From: Macrolepiota albuminosa
Lineage: Eukaryota > Basidiomycota > Agaricomycetes > Agaricales > Agaricaceae
Length of the DNA: 64,000 bases
Reading direction: 5' to 3'
NCBI GenBank assembly: GCA_027475525.1
Contig: JAMWFC010000117.1
Span: forward strand, 2,156,183-2,220,182
Shown here: in pieces, positions 10,775 through 22,811 of the stretch
Numbering within the stretch: the stretch's first letter is position 1
How the letters are laid out: every line of letters starts with the position of its first letter
Notes under the pieces: model-generated
The model's database searches: none
What the model was told of the DNA's origin: nothing
Seen by the model: only the letters and a program-made list of their open reading frames with translations
Made by a program: the position numbers and the translations under genes

Positions 10775-12049
10775 ATGTCCAACACCGCCCACTCTATACT
10801 ATGTCTTGCGGATGGCGCGAAAATTGCATACGAAGTTAAAGGGACTCAATATCTCGGTTCTCATCAACCCCTTGTGCTCATTGGGGGCATGAGCTCCCGC
10901 CGAGTTGACTGGGAACGTCTAGCCAGAAGTCTCTCACGTGTACGACCTAGTAAGTGAAGTTAATAGGAGTAAATGAAAGCATCGGGATGTAATAACATGA
11001 ACCTCCAAGTATTACTTTATGATCATAGGCGAGTATCACGATATATGAGGTTTTTGAGTCTTTTACTGAACATCCGCGTACAGGGGCATGGGAGACTCAA
11101 AATTGTCACCTGGGAAGGACGAAAAGATCACCATAGAATCTCTCGCCCTCGATCTACTCGCTCTCCTTACGCATCTCCAATGGAAAGATCTTTCACTCTG
11201 TGGTTTCTCAATGGGAGGTCTGTATGCTGTTCAAACAAGCGTTTGTAATCCTATATCATGAAATCATCTTGTAGGGGTAATCTCACAGCAATTACTCTTC
11301 CTTCCATATCACACTACGAGACCAGTTGATTTACCATTCCGAATAACGCATGTTATACTCGCTGGAACATTCTGCTCTCCTTTGAAGGACCCTCGCTACG
11401 GTTTACGCATAAATAGGAACGTGTCTGACAAGCAACTCACCTTTGAAGAAAAAAAAGAGATGGTTCGTAGTACTCTAGAATCAACTTTTGACCCAGCTTG
11501 GTTGGCGAACCCTGAACATTCCCAACGCTTGCAAAGGTGGCTGGAGCGTATGATGTCTGGCAGGTAAGATTATTTAATTTTTACTACCATCAACGCCTTA
11601 TTTAATTTCCACAACGACGCTCAGGCCCACGAGTGTGATACGTACGGGCAACAAATTCTGTTTGGGAATCAATACTCACGACGTTTGTTCCTAGTGAAAC
11701 AAGCCCGCGCAGTAGGACAATTTATCTCCACATAAAGGATGCGACGAGTAATATGTTTAATGCACAGCTGAAGGTGCTCGATTTCGAGGGCTATCATGAC
11801 AGGTTGTCCGGGGACATTCAGTTCCTGGTTATACATGGAGAGCTAGACGAGATCGTCCCTTTCTCTTGTGGGCAGGAGATACTACGCCGCATCCCTTGTG
11901 CGAGAATGGTAGAGATTGGTAAACGTCCAGGGCAAGTCGAAAATTATGCGTTCGGGCACCACTGGTTCGAATATTTTGATATCCGAGTTTGGCACGACGT
12001 GGTCGAAACTTTCCTAACCAGCCAAATGGTGGTTCCTGCTCGCCTTTGA
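10775..12049 (+). CDS. Alpha/beta hydrolase, paralogue 1
   Basis: The start is ATG at 10775 (MSNTAHSILCLADGAKIAYE); the in-frame region upstream is not conserved with the paralogue. About six exons: 10775-10949, 11010-11028, 11094-11217, 11275-11563, a short exon from 11625, then about 11695-12049. Seen: oxyanion-hole region VLIGGMSS, strand motif LLYDHRGMGDS, nucleophile elbow GFSMGG (Ser in G-x-S-x-G), acid region VIHGELDEIVP and the histidine in FGHHWFEYFD, giving a complete catalytic triad. The second intron appears to use a GC donor (AG|GCGAGT). A second copy lies at 16809-18284 on the other strand. The substrate cannot be told from sequence. The joining of the short fifth exon is uncertain. 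Confidence 0.8.
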
Positions 12050-12079
12050 TGTTGAAGAGTAGGATTCTCACAGTATGTA

Positions 12080-14001
12080 CTATAGTGCGGTCAATGGTCG
12101 AACCCATTGTGCATTTATCCACCCTGAATCAATTCCTCCAGTTAAACCGTCCTTACAGTGACGCATCCTTGGAACGAGAAAACCCCTGGTTGTGGGTTCT
12201 TTGGATACTCTATTATGAAGCGTCTCGGGAATACAGTTCCTCTCGATAATGATTTCGGGCAAAAACCATCGGGTCCTTGGGAGAAGCATGAGTCGATTCT
12301 TATTGGCAGGATTGTCAATGAAACATGAGATAATCTTTTGAGGCATCTTGTCAAGTTCGAACTTTAAGAGAAACCGGGAGTCATAAAGGATTGAAATGGT
12401 TGAAGGCCCCCCGTTTCTCCATTCCTGATATGCATCAACCATGGTTTTTGTTGCATCGATTTCCAAAGTGTTGGGTATGCCCAGGAGTTTGATTTTATCT
12501 CGATGCAGAGGCGGTAGTCTAGATGCTATCCATCCAAGCGTTTCATCCTCGAGAAGCTGCACATTGTCGACAGGCGGCCAGATCCTAAAACTCTCGCCCC
12601 TCATGATGACGGGCGACCATAGAACCCCACCTCCAGCAGTAAAGGGCCGGATCTCTATATTCTCGTTTACTCTTTCCCAGAGTTGTTCAGTCATTCGACT
12701 GATGGAAACTTTCCGTCGGCCGGCATCTGCGTTCATCGAACCCCATGGGTAAGGTGAGACGTAGCGCAGTACACGAAGTACAAGAGCTCTTCTGACATCT
12801 GGATGTGCTACCTGATCCAAAGCTATTTTGGAGAACAACAATGTTCCAGGAATTGTAGGAAGACTGCAGCTCTTCAAGGCACTATCAACTACAAGAAAAT
12901 TAAGCCAAAAAAAAAGAATTTTAAGAAGACATACCCATGTCATCAAGATCTCGTGCTTCTTGAAGAAGGACGCGTACACCACTCCTGAGCTCCTCGATCG
13001 ATGAATCAAGCGACATTGGAACGTCACTTAGGGATCTGGCAGTGGTTTCCAAGATCCTTAGCCTTTTGGCGATCTCCTGAGGCAGCAACGGCAGCGATTT
13101 CTAGTAGAAAGGTTAGACAAGGTACTCTATTACAGATACCCTATACACACTTGAGGTTTATTTTGAATGTTTGCCTGTATCTCATGACGAATCGCGTTTC
13201 GAAGCGTGATCGCAGGCTGAAAATTGGTTGGGTCCTCTACATACTCGATGTTGTTTGCTTCGCACGTAGCGAGAATGCGATCCTTCGTAGGTGTCAAATA
13301 ATGAGTTTCGGAGTAAACTCGGCTTTTGGGTAAGACTTACTTTGCTTACATCCAACAAGGGACGCACTATCCAGCGGTTCATACCTTCATAACCATATTC
13401 CGAGGTGACGCCTCTGTCATGTCCCATTCCCCATCTTCTGCAAGGTTTCATTCCAGCGGCACCCGATTTCGTGCTACCCCAAGATAAACGAAATAGAGAG
13501 GTTTCAACCTGATCATCGATGTGGTGCCCAAAAGCCATAGTATCGATATTCTTTTCTGTCATCCCAGCAAACAAAGCTCGATAGCGTGCAGCGCGCGCAA
13601 CAGCTTCAAGAGGTTCGCCAGTTGTAGGCGGTTGAACCCAGTCAATTTTCGAGGTGACATGCTCTATTCCTAATCTCTGAGCAAACTTCGAGCTGTGCTC
13701 CGCCATGGCAGCAGATGTCGGCTGCAATGCATGGTCTACGGTCAAAGAAAAAACCTGTTGCGGCCGCTCTGATTTTGATGTTTTTTGGAGAAGATATCGA
13801 TGTATTAGGAAGAGCAAGCATGAAGAGTCTGGACCCCCAGAATTTGCCACCCCTGGTTGAATTTTGAGTAGTATGAAGTAAGGCTCAAAGTAGCCGCGTA
13901 CCGATATTTCTTGACCAGCCTACTGGAGGTGTACAGTTACGAAACATTTGAGCAAATTCATGAGGAGTGATGGGTGAATGTTGTATGGCCCGCAGAACCA
14001 T
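12080..14001 (-). CDS. tilS: tRNA(Ile)-lysidine synthase family protein (TilS-like)
   Basis: Five exons on the minus strand: 14001-13902, 13852-13341, 13282-13151, 13100-12935 and 12888-12080. The spliced N-terminus reaches the N-type ATP-pyrophosphatase loop VANSGGPDSSC, followed by FGHHIDDQVETSLFR and, in exon 3, EDPTNFQPAITLRNAIRH, all hallmarks of TilS. The family converts C34 of tRNA-Ile(CAU) to lysidine using ATP and lysine. In fungi a nuclear-encoded enzyme of this family is expected to act in mitochondria; the N-terminus shows no long targeting peptide, so location is inferred. The C-terminal half is less conserved. It converges with hydrolase 1, with 30 bp between stops, and shares a 61-bp promoter region with GPI10. 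Confidence 0.9.
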
Positions 14002-14062
14002 TTAAGTCGATTGAGGTAAAGAAGGATTTGGCTTCAGGGCCGGAAGGAGAGGAATATTGTCC
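14002..14062. promoter_or_regulatory. Short bidirectional promoter between TilS and GPI10
   Basis: Only 61 bp separate the two start codons, which face away from each other. The space must hold the 5' UTRs and core promoters of both genes, or these overlap the coding regions. No TATA box is seen. Confidence 0.6.
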
Positions 14063-16019
14063 ATGTCTACCATATGCCTTGCTCTTTTGGTTCGCGTGAT
14101 TATTGCTCTATCCACACGCACTTTTTTTCAGCCCGACGAATATTTTCAATCTCTTGAACCAGCATACCACGCAGTATTTGGTTATGCACATTTGACTTGG
14201 GAATGGCTGGGTAAAAATCCGATTCGCAGTATACTCTACCCTGCTGTCAATATCCCGGTATACTGGGCGCTCAAAGTGTCAGGCCTTGCAGAAGTACCGT
14301 CAATCGGTGACCGGCTCGTGGTGGCTACGCGTTTAATGCCCCTCGCCGCGAAGTCTCTGACAAGGTGTAGATTTATAGTCCACGAATACTACATGGAGCA
14401 TTTGCCGCTATTACCGACATATGGATCTGTGAAATTGTCCAACGATGGCTCGGCAGTAGATATGTATCTACGGCAGTACGGGTCATTCAATTTCTTACAG
14501 CCTATTTACTGAGGGTTTTCTACAGCTGTTCCTCTCTTTGACTTGTTTCTTCCACGCACTTGCTCTGTCGCGATCTCTTTCAAACTCTCTGGAAACGTCA
14601 TTGACGACGATAGCCTTTGCGTATTACCCGTGGGATGCAAGTTCTAATATGAGCCCACATTTGATATACAATAGGTCGTTTGCCCTGCCTTTGAGCATAC
14701 GACTGATGATTGATTCCCGTGATTTCTCAGTGCTCGTGTCAGGAACGTGATACTTTTCAGTGCACTTGCGTGCATGGTTCGCCCTACCAATGCAGTGATC
14801 TGGCTCTATCTATTTGGAAAGCTTTTCTGGGCTCTCAGGTACAGTCGGAAGGTATTCATTGCTTTGTTCAAACAAGTTGCGACTATTGGGTGAGGGAAGT
14901 TACTTCCACTTCATAACGTACCTAATTAGTGCAGAACATCGTCCTTCTCGTTTCTTTTCGTGCTGGACTCGCTCTATTACCGAAGACCGACATCCACCCC
15001 GCTCAATTTCTTGCTTACTAATATTTCATCCGTCTCTCTTTTTTATGGGGCCAACGCTTGGCATTATTATCTTACCCAAGCTCTACCGATCCTCTGCACC
15101 ACTGCGTTACCCTTCGTCCTGCATGGAATATGGTTTTCTGTCTTTGACAAGCACGCCATCGCTCTCCGCAACATGTTCTATTGCGTAGTGTGGTCTGTCT
15201 GCATTTATTCATTCGCTGGGCACAAGGAGTGGCGTTTTATGCATCCCATTCTGCCACTCCTACATTCTTTTGCTGCGAAATCTCTCGTTGACCTCTCAGA
15301 CCGCGCCAAAACATACGGCAGGAAGACCACAGATAAGATATCGACAAAACATCTGCCCTTCCGTACCCAACTATCTCAGTATCTTCCGCCGGTCCGCCTA
15401 CGGTTCCTTGCTCTGCTCTGTCTCACGATCCCGGTGTCTGCATACACCGTTCTATTCTACCGCAGCGCACCCATTAGCGTGATCGCATACGTTCGCAGCC
15501 TGCCCGCTGCAGAGCTAGACGGAGGTGTAGGCTTCCTGATGCCCTGTCATTCCACTCCAGGCCAAGCCTATCTTCACCGTAGAGAACTTTCTCATGGAAA
15601 GATGTGGGCACTCGGTTGCGAGCCCCCCCTATGGTACGATGTTGCTAAGAGTAGAATCGGAACTTGTTCATTGAATGCGCTGCAGGGATCAGGATCTTTT
15701 GACATATCACGACCAGACGGACGTGTTCTTCGCGTCGCCTATTGGATATCTTCAAACACGATTTCCTTCACGAGTAGACCCGTCATTTCCACCATCATCC
15801 TTCCCTACATCTATACCCGGGACCCCACATCCCAATAACTATCCATGGACACATGAGTGGCCACGGTATCTTGTCTTTTTCGGAGCTCTTCTGGAAAAGG
15901 AGGGTGTCAAGGTCATGTTAGAGTCGAAAGGTTACCGGGAAGTATGGAGGCGAGGCAGGATGTGGGAAGGGGAAGGACACAGGAAGGGTGGTGTCAGGGT
16001 TTGGAGATGGCATGGCTAA
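14063..16019 (+). CDS. GPI10: GPI mannosyltransferase 3 (PIG-B/Gpi10 family, GT22)
   Basis: Six exons: 14063-14366, 14399-14475, 14526-14674, 14743-14889, 14935-15633 and 15686-16019, all with GT-AG introns. The first exon has the GT22 signature TRTFFQPDEYFQSLEPAYHA followed by GYAHLTWEW, typical of Gpi10/PIG-B. Later motifs are SNSLETSLTTIAF, ACMVRPTNAVIW, LDSLYYRRPTSTPLNFL, GANAWHYYLTQALP, HKEWRFMHPILP and a hydrophilic tail with YREVWRRGRMW. The enzyme adds the third mannose to the GPI precursor from dolichol-phosphate-mannose at the ER membrane. Multiple hydrophobic segments agree with a polytopic ER protein. The start is the first ATG; a TTG six bases upstream was ignored. Confidence 0.92.
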
Positions 16020-16808
16020 ATTATATATTCAAGGATTCATTATTCAATCGTCTTGTCGCCGTTGCTTGCTGAAGTAGGTAACGATTTTGAATGACCAAGT
16101 TAACTAGATCATAGCTATGTACATAGTTACAGTGACATTGAACAATACTTCCAAGTATTGAGACAGCACTTTAGCGGCAGATAAGTCGGGACCTTAGGCT
16201 TAATATGGGAAGTAGTATGAACTTCAAAGGATCAAATCATATTGAAGTGGCTGTGATGTGTAATTGGCATGCTTGAAAAGACATCTGGCTGGAATACTGG
16301 CAGGAAGTATACCTGACTATATTGCATGGGCAATAAATACAAGTTTACTCATATGTTAACCAGCATCTTGACTGAAATAAAAACAGAGCATCTATCCATC
16401 TATTGATAAGCCTCCAGATGTAAGCCAATGTCTTAGAATCCATCTGGCTTCACTTAAGGTTGAGAAGAACCAAGAACAGAATGGCACAAAGTAGGATTTC
16501 CAAAAACTGCACCATTTACAGTTTACTACCCTTCCCCTATATACTTATATTGATAAAAATAAAGTTTGAAATTTATTGTCTTGATTGTGGGCTCTGATTC
16601 TATTCTTCAATCAAGATTATCAGCCAATTTGAATGTTGTAAACTTCAGGCTTACACTCACTCTGTAAGGGTGATCTCTGAAAGCTATGTCTCAGTCACAC
16701 AGCTGGCAAAAGGAGATTTAAAGTATATATTTACAATATCATAATGAAAGAGATTTCAAGTCAAAATGTTTCAGATATTGTGCATAAGTACCACAGAGCT
16801 GTTATCAG
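16020..16808. other. Intergenic region with a piece of a dispersed AT-rich repeat
   Basis: Between the 3' ends of GPI10 and hydrolase 2. The part at about 16640-16790 matches 39260-39400 (shared TCTCAGTCACA...GGAGATT...AAAGTATAT...ACAATATCAT, with differences). It is an isolated piece of the AT-rich repeat type that fills 36-49 kb. No ORF with recognisable motifs. Confidence 0.55.
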
Positions 16809-18284
16809 TTATAGGTTATTGGTGGCTGTAATATACCGAATGCCCATCACCTTGCCTCCCATTCCTTTCAGCAGACGATGTACAAGGTTCAGGAATTTCC
16901 GGCAGGGAGACCGTGCAGTCATATCACCTTGCCTCCCATTCCTTTCAGCAGACGATGTACAAGGTTCAGGAATTTCCGGCAGGGAGACCGTGCAGTCATT
17001 GGACGCATGTGGGCGGTCGTCGTCGATGAACGAATCTACAACCTTTTGCCATACTTCGATGTCGAAGTATTCATACCAAGAATGACCGAAATCTAATGAT
17101 GGAACCTGACTAGGATGTGATCCTGACTCCAGAAAAACAGCGCCACGTATCCGTGCCTGAGTATCCTGGTAAAAAAACGACGATCGGAATTTTTACGTGG
17201 AAGACGATAGCAAAGTGAACCAACAATGCCACAGCGTCTAGGAATGACGCGATCTATGTTGCCGTGAATTACCAAAACCTTCATGTCTGTAGGGAGCATG
17301 GAGAGAAGATTTACAAAATCAAATTTTTGCAACTGTATTGTATGGTCTTTTGTCAGCGGGATACCCAACATAGATATCTGCAAGTACAGACCGCAATTCC
17401 CTGCTTAGCTTTATGTATGTCATTTAGGCATCGAACAAATCGGCGTGACGCCCACCTATGACCTCGCCCGGTCGGTTACTGTGTGTTCAACATGAGCCTA
17501 CCTATGGTTGAGGGAGGTGCAGTCTACCATACCTGATTCCGTTGAAAACTCTTTCACATATGACATCAAGACGAGCTCCATTTTCTGCAATCCATTTAGG
17601 GTCAAACGTGGACTCGATGATCCGTCGTGCTCCAGCTTTCCTCTCAGCAAGCGTTTTAATTGCCCCAATTGGAGAGGACTTATAATCGATACCAATTCCT
17701 TCCTGAGCCACCGACCGAGTCGCCACGAGAAATAGATGTGTTGTCCGGAATCCTAGTTGCAGTGGATGAGTCGGATGGTAAGGAAGCACTAAAAGCTGTT
17801 GCGCAACCACTCCTGGAATCAACGTGAGCCTTTCAGAAGGTATACATCAGCGACTTCACTGACCGCCCATCGAATAGCCGCAGATCGATACTTCCCTCCA
17901 TTGCAGTGCATGTAGAAGGAACGCCAAGTCTCGAGCAAGCATCTCGATAGTTAAGTCTTCATTGTCGGCAAGACAAGAGTTCCCCATGCCTCTGAATGTA
18001 CAAGTCACGAAAATGCGAGTCATAGTGAGATAATGATACCTGTGATCGTAGATTAGGACTATCAATTGGAAAGACAGTTATTACACTTCATTGGTTATGT
18101 AGAAGAACGTACCAGGACGTGTCTGCGAAAGGCTTTGGGTCAATCGCTCGTAGTCGGCACGTAGACTACTCATGCCACAAACGAGGACGATTGGGATCCT
18201 CATGCCCAGGTGCAATGAGCCATGTACCTCGTAGGCGAGGATTGCACCATCCGGAAGTTTAACTGTCAGATACTCAATAGACAT
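16809..18284 (-). CDS. Alpha/beta hydrolase, paralogue 2
   Basis: It starts at ATG 18284 (MSIEYLTVKLPDGAILAYEV) and shares exon layout and sequence with the gene at 10775-12049: VLVCGMSS, VLIYDHRGMGNS, nucleophile elbow GYSMGG, STFDPKWI, VIHGNIDRVIP and FGHSWYEYFDIEVW with the catalytic histidine. Here the second intron has a normal GT donor. About six or seven exons; the splice between VIPRRCG and the FGHSW exon is not settled. The C-terminal tail runs into an exact 77-bp tandem duplication (16846-16999) that shifts the frame. If that is an assembly artefact, the true tail is shorter. Substrate unknown. Confidence 0.75.
16846..16999. repeat. Exact 77-bp tandem duplication in the hydrolase 2 tail
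   Basis: The unit beginning ATCACCTTGCCTCCCATTCC occurs at 16846 and again at 16923, with a period of 77 and no differences. It is one of seven such duplications in the window, probably an untrimmed contig overlap. Confidence 0.9.
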
Positions 18285-18659
18285 ATTACTTTACCAGAAA
18301 ATTTTTCAGGAAAGAAGGAAAGCGAGAATAATAGTCTGCTTCAGATAGGCACCCTCTTAACAGGAAATCATTCCGCCGTTGATAACGCCATCCCATGGGT
18401 ATGTCAGACATCACTTGCAAGATAACGGGTGCTCTTACAAAGACTGCATCCGTACAACGTCAATTCATGATTCGGCATGAATCCATCGGACGGGTGCAAT
18501 TGCCAGGGATGCAGAGAGGTAAACCACGTGGCTACGTGATTCCCGAAGCCATTAACGCATCTACGTATAAGAGTCAAGCATGCGAAGTTGGATGTGTTGT
18601 CCTCATTACATATAGTCATGTACACGTCGAAGGAGGTATATGAATGTGTCTATGCCAAT
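18285..18659. other. Intergenic region, no gene seen
   Basis: It lies between the start of hydrolase 2 (minus strand) and the stop of the SRP40-like gene, so it should hold the hydrolase promoter. Short ORFs here have no motifs or conserved splice sites. Confidence 0.5.
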
Positions 18660-20315
18660 CTAATAAGTGAATTTAAAGCTGTGGCTTTCCAACTAAAAAA
18701 ATACATGAGCATGCAATCAAAGGGACAAAAACAAGACAGCATACGCTAATGTTTCCGCCCTTGTAGCTACCCCTCTTCTTCTTGTTCTTCTCCTTCCTAA
18801 ATCCCGCGCCACGGGTGACAATTAGATCCTGATGGGCACGCGCACCGTAGTCATTGGTCGGGGCAGCCTGTTAAAAAGCAGATTTAAGTCCCAGCGTTGA
18901 TGTTAAGAAGACTACGGATTTGCAGATGAATATTGAGAGTGAACATTTGCTTGCCTTGGCCATATATCCATTATCTTGAAGAAGCGATTGCTGATCGACC
19001 TTTTCAGGATCTACGCGTTTGAACGGTACATTACTCTTTCGAGCCGGTTTTCCGTTTGCTTTAATACGACCACTGAACTGAGGGCCAGAGTTAGGCTCTA
19101 CAGTCTCTGTCGTCGCTGTAACCACGGCTGCGCCATCTTCATTAGTCCTGCGCTTCTTGGTAGCTGGAGCGGGAGTTGCACTGCCACCAGTCCTAGTGGA
19201 ATATTGCTTGTTCGAATTGACTGCATCTGGCTTGTCTTTGACGATTGACAACTCTGAATCTGAGCTCGACGAATTGGATGTTGAACTGGATGAGGATCCT
19301 CTCTTGCTCTTCTTTTGCTTGGTTGCTCTAAACTCAGCCTTGTCAGTCGAGGTCAAAATTGCCTTTTCGGCAGGTCCAGGTGTTACGACCACGTCATCTC
19401 CAGAATCTGAGCTATCACTGGTATCAGATGTCTCTTCTCCTTTCCGGTCTGAAGCAGCCGAGGAGCTAGAGCTGTTCCCGGACGTCAGAGTTTGGCTAGA
19501 TTGGCACTCAGCCTTGGCTTTTGTTTTTGTCTTGATAAGCTTTTGATCAGGTTTAATCGTGTTAGTGTCAGAGTCACTGGATTCGCTACCTGCAAGACGT
19601 TGGATACACAGGTGAAAGAAGATAATTTAAAACCGTACCCGAGTCATCTGAATCAGAGGAATCTAATCAAAGCAAAAAAAAGTATTATATATCTGCACGT
19701 ATCGAAAAAAAGTGATATACCTGAAGATGATTCGTCCGATGAGGACGCAGTCTTCTGCTCAACTTTTGTTTTCACCTGTCCATATGGTTTCCCCGGTTTT
19801 GAGACTTCTCCTTTCCTCAGAATAGGTATCTCTGGAGTGCTCGTATCTCCTGAGTCGCTCGAGTCATCACTAGAGTCACTTGAGTCGCTGGAACTAGAAT
19901 CGCTGGAGTCTAAACCAAGATTTGTATAACTGAAATCGTAAGGAAGACATAGTGCATGGTAATCGCACTTACCCTCAGAGTCTGAACCAGAACTGGAATC
20001 TCTGCAACTACCCATGAGTCACTATAGCATTAAACTGCGAAAAAGGATAGCATACGAAGAGGAAACCCGATTCCCCACCGGTTGTGCGGCTTTCCATTCC
20101 TGTATGATAGTGTCTAAATGCGGTTCTTCTATTTCTACGTCATCTTTAAGGATAACGATGTCTTTTGCGGCCTTTTTGACAGCTAGAGCGGCCTTAGTAT
20201 GGGAATGTTTTCTAAGGAATGAGTGTATGAGGATATAAGTCGCTAAAATTGCAGCAGTTGGAATGAATCTTAATCGAAAATGAAGTTGAAACACACTAGC
20301 GAGGGTGGCGTCCAT
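18660..20315 (-). CDS. SRP40: SRP40/Nopp140-like nucleolar phosphoprotein
   Basis: The minus-strand gene starts at ATG 20315 (MDATLA). An early intron leads into a LisH-like segment, TYILIHSFLRKHSHTKAA, then DTIIQEWKAAQP. The middle is long serine/aspartate/glutamate runs (DSSDSSSSDSSDSSDD) alternating with lysine-rich stretches, split by several short introns. The C-terminus has the SRP40 domain: PFKRVDPEKV, LLQDNGYMAKA, then DYGARAHQDLIVTRGAGFRK and KNKKKRGSY. A last intron joins GGNIS to the ending LESHSFKFTY. Family members act as chaperones of small nucleolar RNPs in the nucleolus and are heavily phosphorylated by CK2. The serine/acidic runs fit CK2 sites. It diverges from RIB4. Confidence 0.85.
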
Positions 20316-20426
20316 CGTACACGAATGCTTGTGAGGGAAGGAGAAAAAAGCGTTAACCGATCAGCAATATTAGAAAACTCTAAAAATGGAAACGTCAACT
20401 CTCGTCCTTTCTGAGAAAACGCGACG
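20316..20426. promoter_or_regulatory. Bidirectional promoter between SRP40-like gene and RIB4
   Basis: 111 bp separate the two divergent start codons. No TATA box was found. Shared regulation of the two genes is possible but not shown. Confidence 0.5.
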
Positions 20427-21182
<756 letters not shown>

Positions 21183-21365
21183 AGACAAAGTAGAGAAACT
21201 TAAGACAATCTATGTATCATTACTTGTGAATGAAGGGCACATATGTGTGTATTCCGTTTGAGATAGAGTGGCTGATCACGGACGCCATGACTAACATCTC
21301 CGGGTGGAAAGTTTGTCAACAACCACCGCGTCCTCCACTCCTCTGCCAGGGTTGGCTTCTCAAAC

Positions 21366-22598
21366 ATGAAGAAAAAGGTTAATGACGTGCGCTAATGCTG
21401 TAGCTTTGCGCATTGATATACCATGACATCTAGGTTCTCCTCATGGGTGCCTCTGGAAGCGGGAAGACTTCGATGCGGTCGCTGATCTTGTAGGTCTCCT
21501 GTTAACTTTGCTGACCTGCTTCTTCATTTTTGTTTTCGAAGTTCTAACAATCCGGCTTCATTGACGGCTCGCCTGGGTGCTACTATAGATGTGGAGCAAA
21601 ATCATGTTCGTTTTCTCGGGGACCTTATTCTCAATCTCTGGGACTGCGGTGGTCAAGATGCTTTTATGGATTCCTACCTCACGACTCAGAGGTCTACCAT
21701 ATTCCAGCATGTTGGAGTTATGATTTATGTGTTCGACATCGAATCACAAGGAGTGAACAAGGACCTCGAGTATTATCGTGATTGTATGGAGGGGCTGAAA
21801 CAGTTTAGTCCTGATGCTGCCGTTTTCCTGCTTGTGCATAAGATGGACCTTGCACGTGGCTCAAAGAGTGCTGTCTTTGAGAAAAAGAAGAAGGAGCTCA
21901 AAGAGTCAAGCGGCGATGGAATAGTCGATGTCTTTGGAACAAGTATCTATGACGAGAGTCTATATAAGGTGATTTTCCTTCCCTCTCTCCACAAATTGTA
22001 TATAAGTCGAACCCCTTGATACAGGCATGGTCAAGTATTGTCCATACCCTCATACCCAATGCAGCGGTCCTCTCGAAACATCTGGCTACATTCGCTACAG
22101 CTTGTAGCGCCACAGAAGTCATTCTATTTGAGCGCACAACGTTTCTCGTCATTGCCACGTCTTCATCGGGATCTATGGAGCAGGACGATCTGAACCAGCA
22201 TCAATTGGAACCGGCACGTTATGAACGGACTTCGGAGCTCGTTAAGGCATTTAAGCATTCGTGTTCTCGGGTCCGCGAAGAGTTCCATTCACTTGAAATG
22301 GAACTCTACAATTTTACTGCAGTCCTTGATGAGATGACAAAGAACACCTACGTACTTGTCATAGTACATGAACCGACGATAGGTAAACAAATCCATAATC
22401 TTTTGCGGTATTTCAGTAATCATCCCCTTCGTTCGTTTCTAGAAACGGCCGCACTGAAGTTGAATATAACCATAATCTTTTGCGGTATTTCAGTAATCAT
22501 CCCCTTCGTTCGTTTCTAGAAACGGCCGCACTGAAGTTGAATATAAGATGGCTCGCAAGAAATTCGAGGAACTTCAAGAAGACAGTCTTCTATCATGA
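21366..22598 (+). CDS. GTR1: Rag-type GTPase, Gtr1/RagA family
   Basis: Exon 1 is only 12 nt (MKKK, 21366-21377); exon 2 starts at 21434, exon 3 at 21542 and exon 4 at 22025. Motifs: G1 loop LLMGASGSGKTSMRS, switch TARLGATIDVEQNHVRFLG, G3 LNLWDCGGQD, G4 VHKMDL. The C-terminal roadblock part has NFTAVLDEMTKNTYVLVI, as in RagA. Gtr1 pairs with Gtr2 at the vacuole and signals amino-acid sufficiency to TORC1. The last coding segment contains an exact 77-bp duplication (22393-22546). After removing one copy and adding one base at 22546/22547, the end reads as a RagA-like ETAALKLNI then MARKKFEELQ. Confidence 0.93.
22393..22546. repeat. Exact 77-bp tandem duplication at the 3' end of GTR1
   Basis: The unit beginning CCATAATCTTTTGCGGTATT occurs at 22393 and 22470. 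It spans an intron acceptor and the start of the last exon, so in the given sequence the C-terminus is scrambled. Confidence 0.9.
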
Positions 22599-22811
22599 TA
22601 TGCATTTACGGTGATTCATTGGCTGATTTATACATAATTTCAATCTATATTACCATCCTTTAATACTGTACCCTTATTCTTATACCTAACCATAGCTATA
22701 AACAGTTGATCGGACAATTGAAATCCATAACCTAATTTTCATAGAACTCAGGCATTCAATCAATATTCACTAATCGATCGTTACATATAGTGTAAAAAGT
22801 GGTCTAAATGT

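Noticed and set aside
12080..13027. A start codon at 13027 for a 315-codon protein
   Set aside because: This ORF runs through an intron (12934-12889); the TilS catalytic motifs lie in upstream exons, so it is only the 3' part of TilS.
14057..14062. A TTG two codons upstream of GPI10 as the start
   Set aside because: The ATG at 14063 is the first ATG of the conserved frame and nuclear fungal genes rarely start at TTG.
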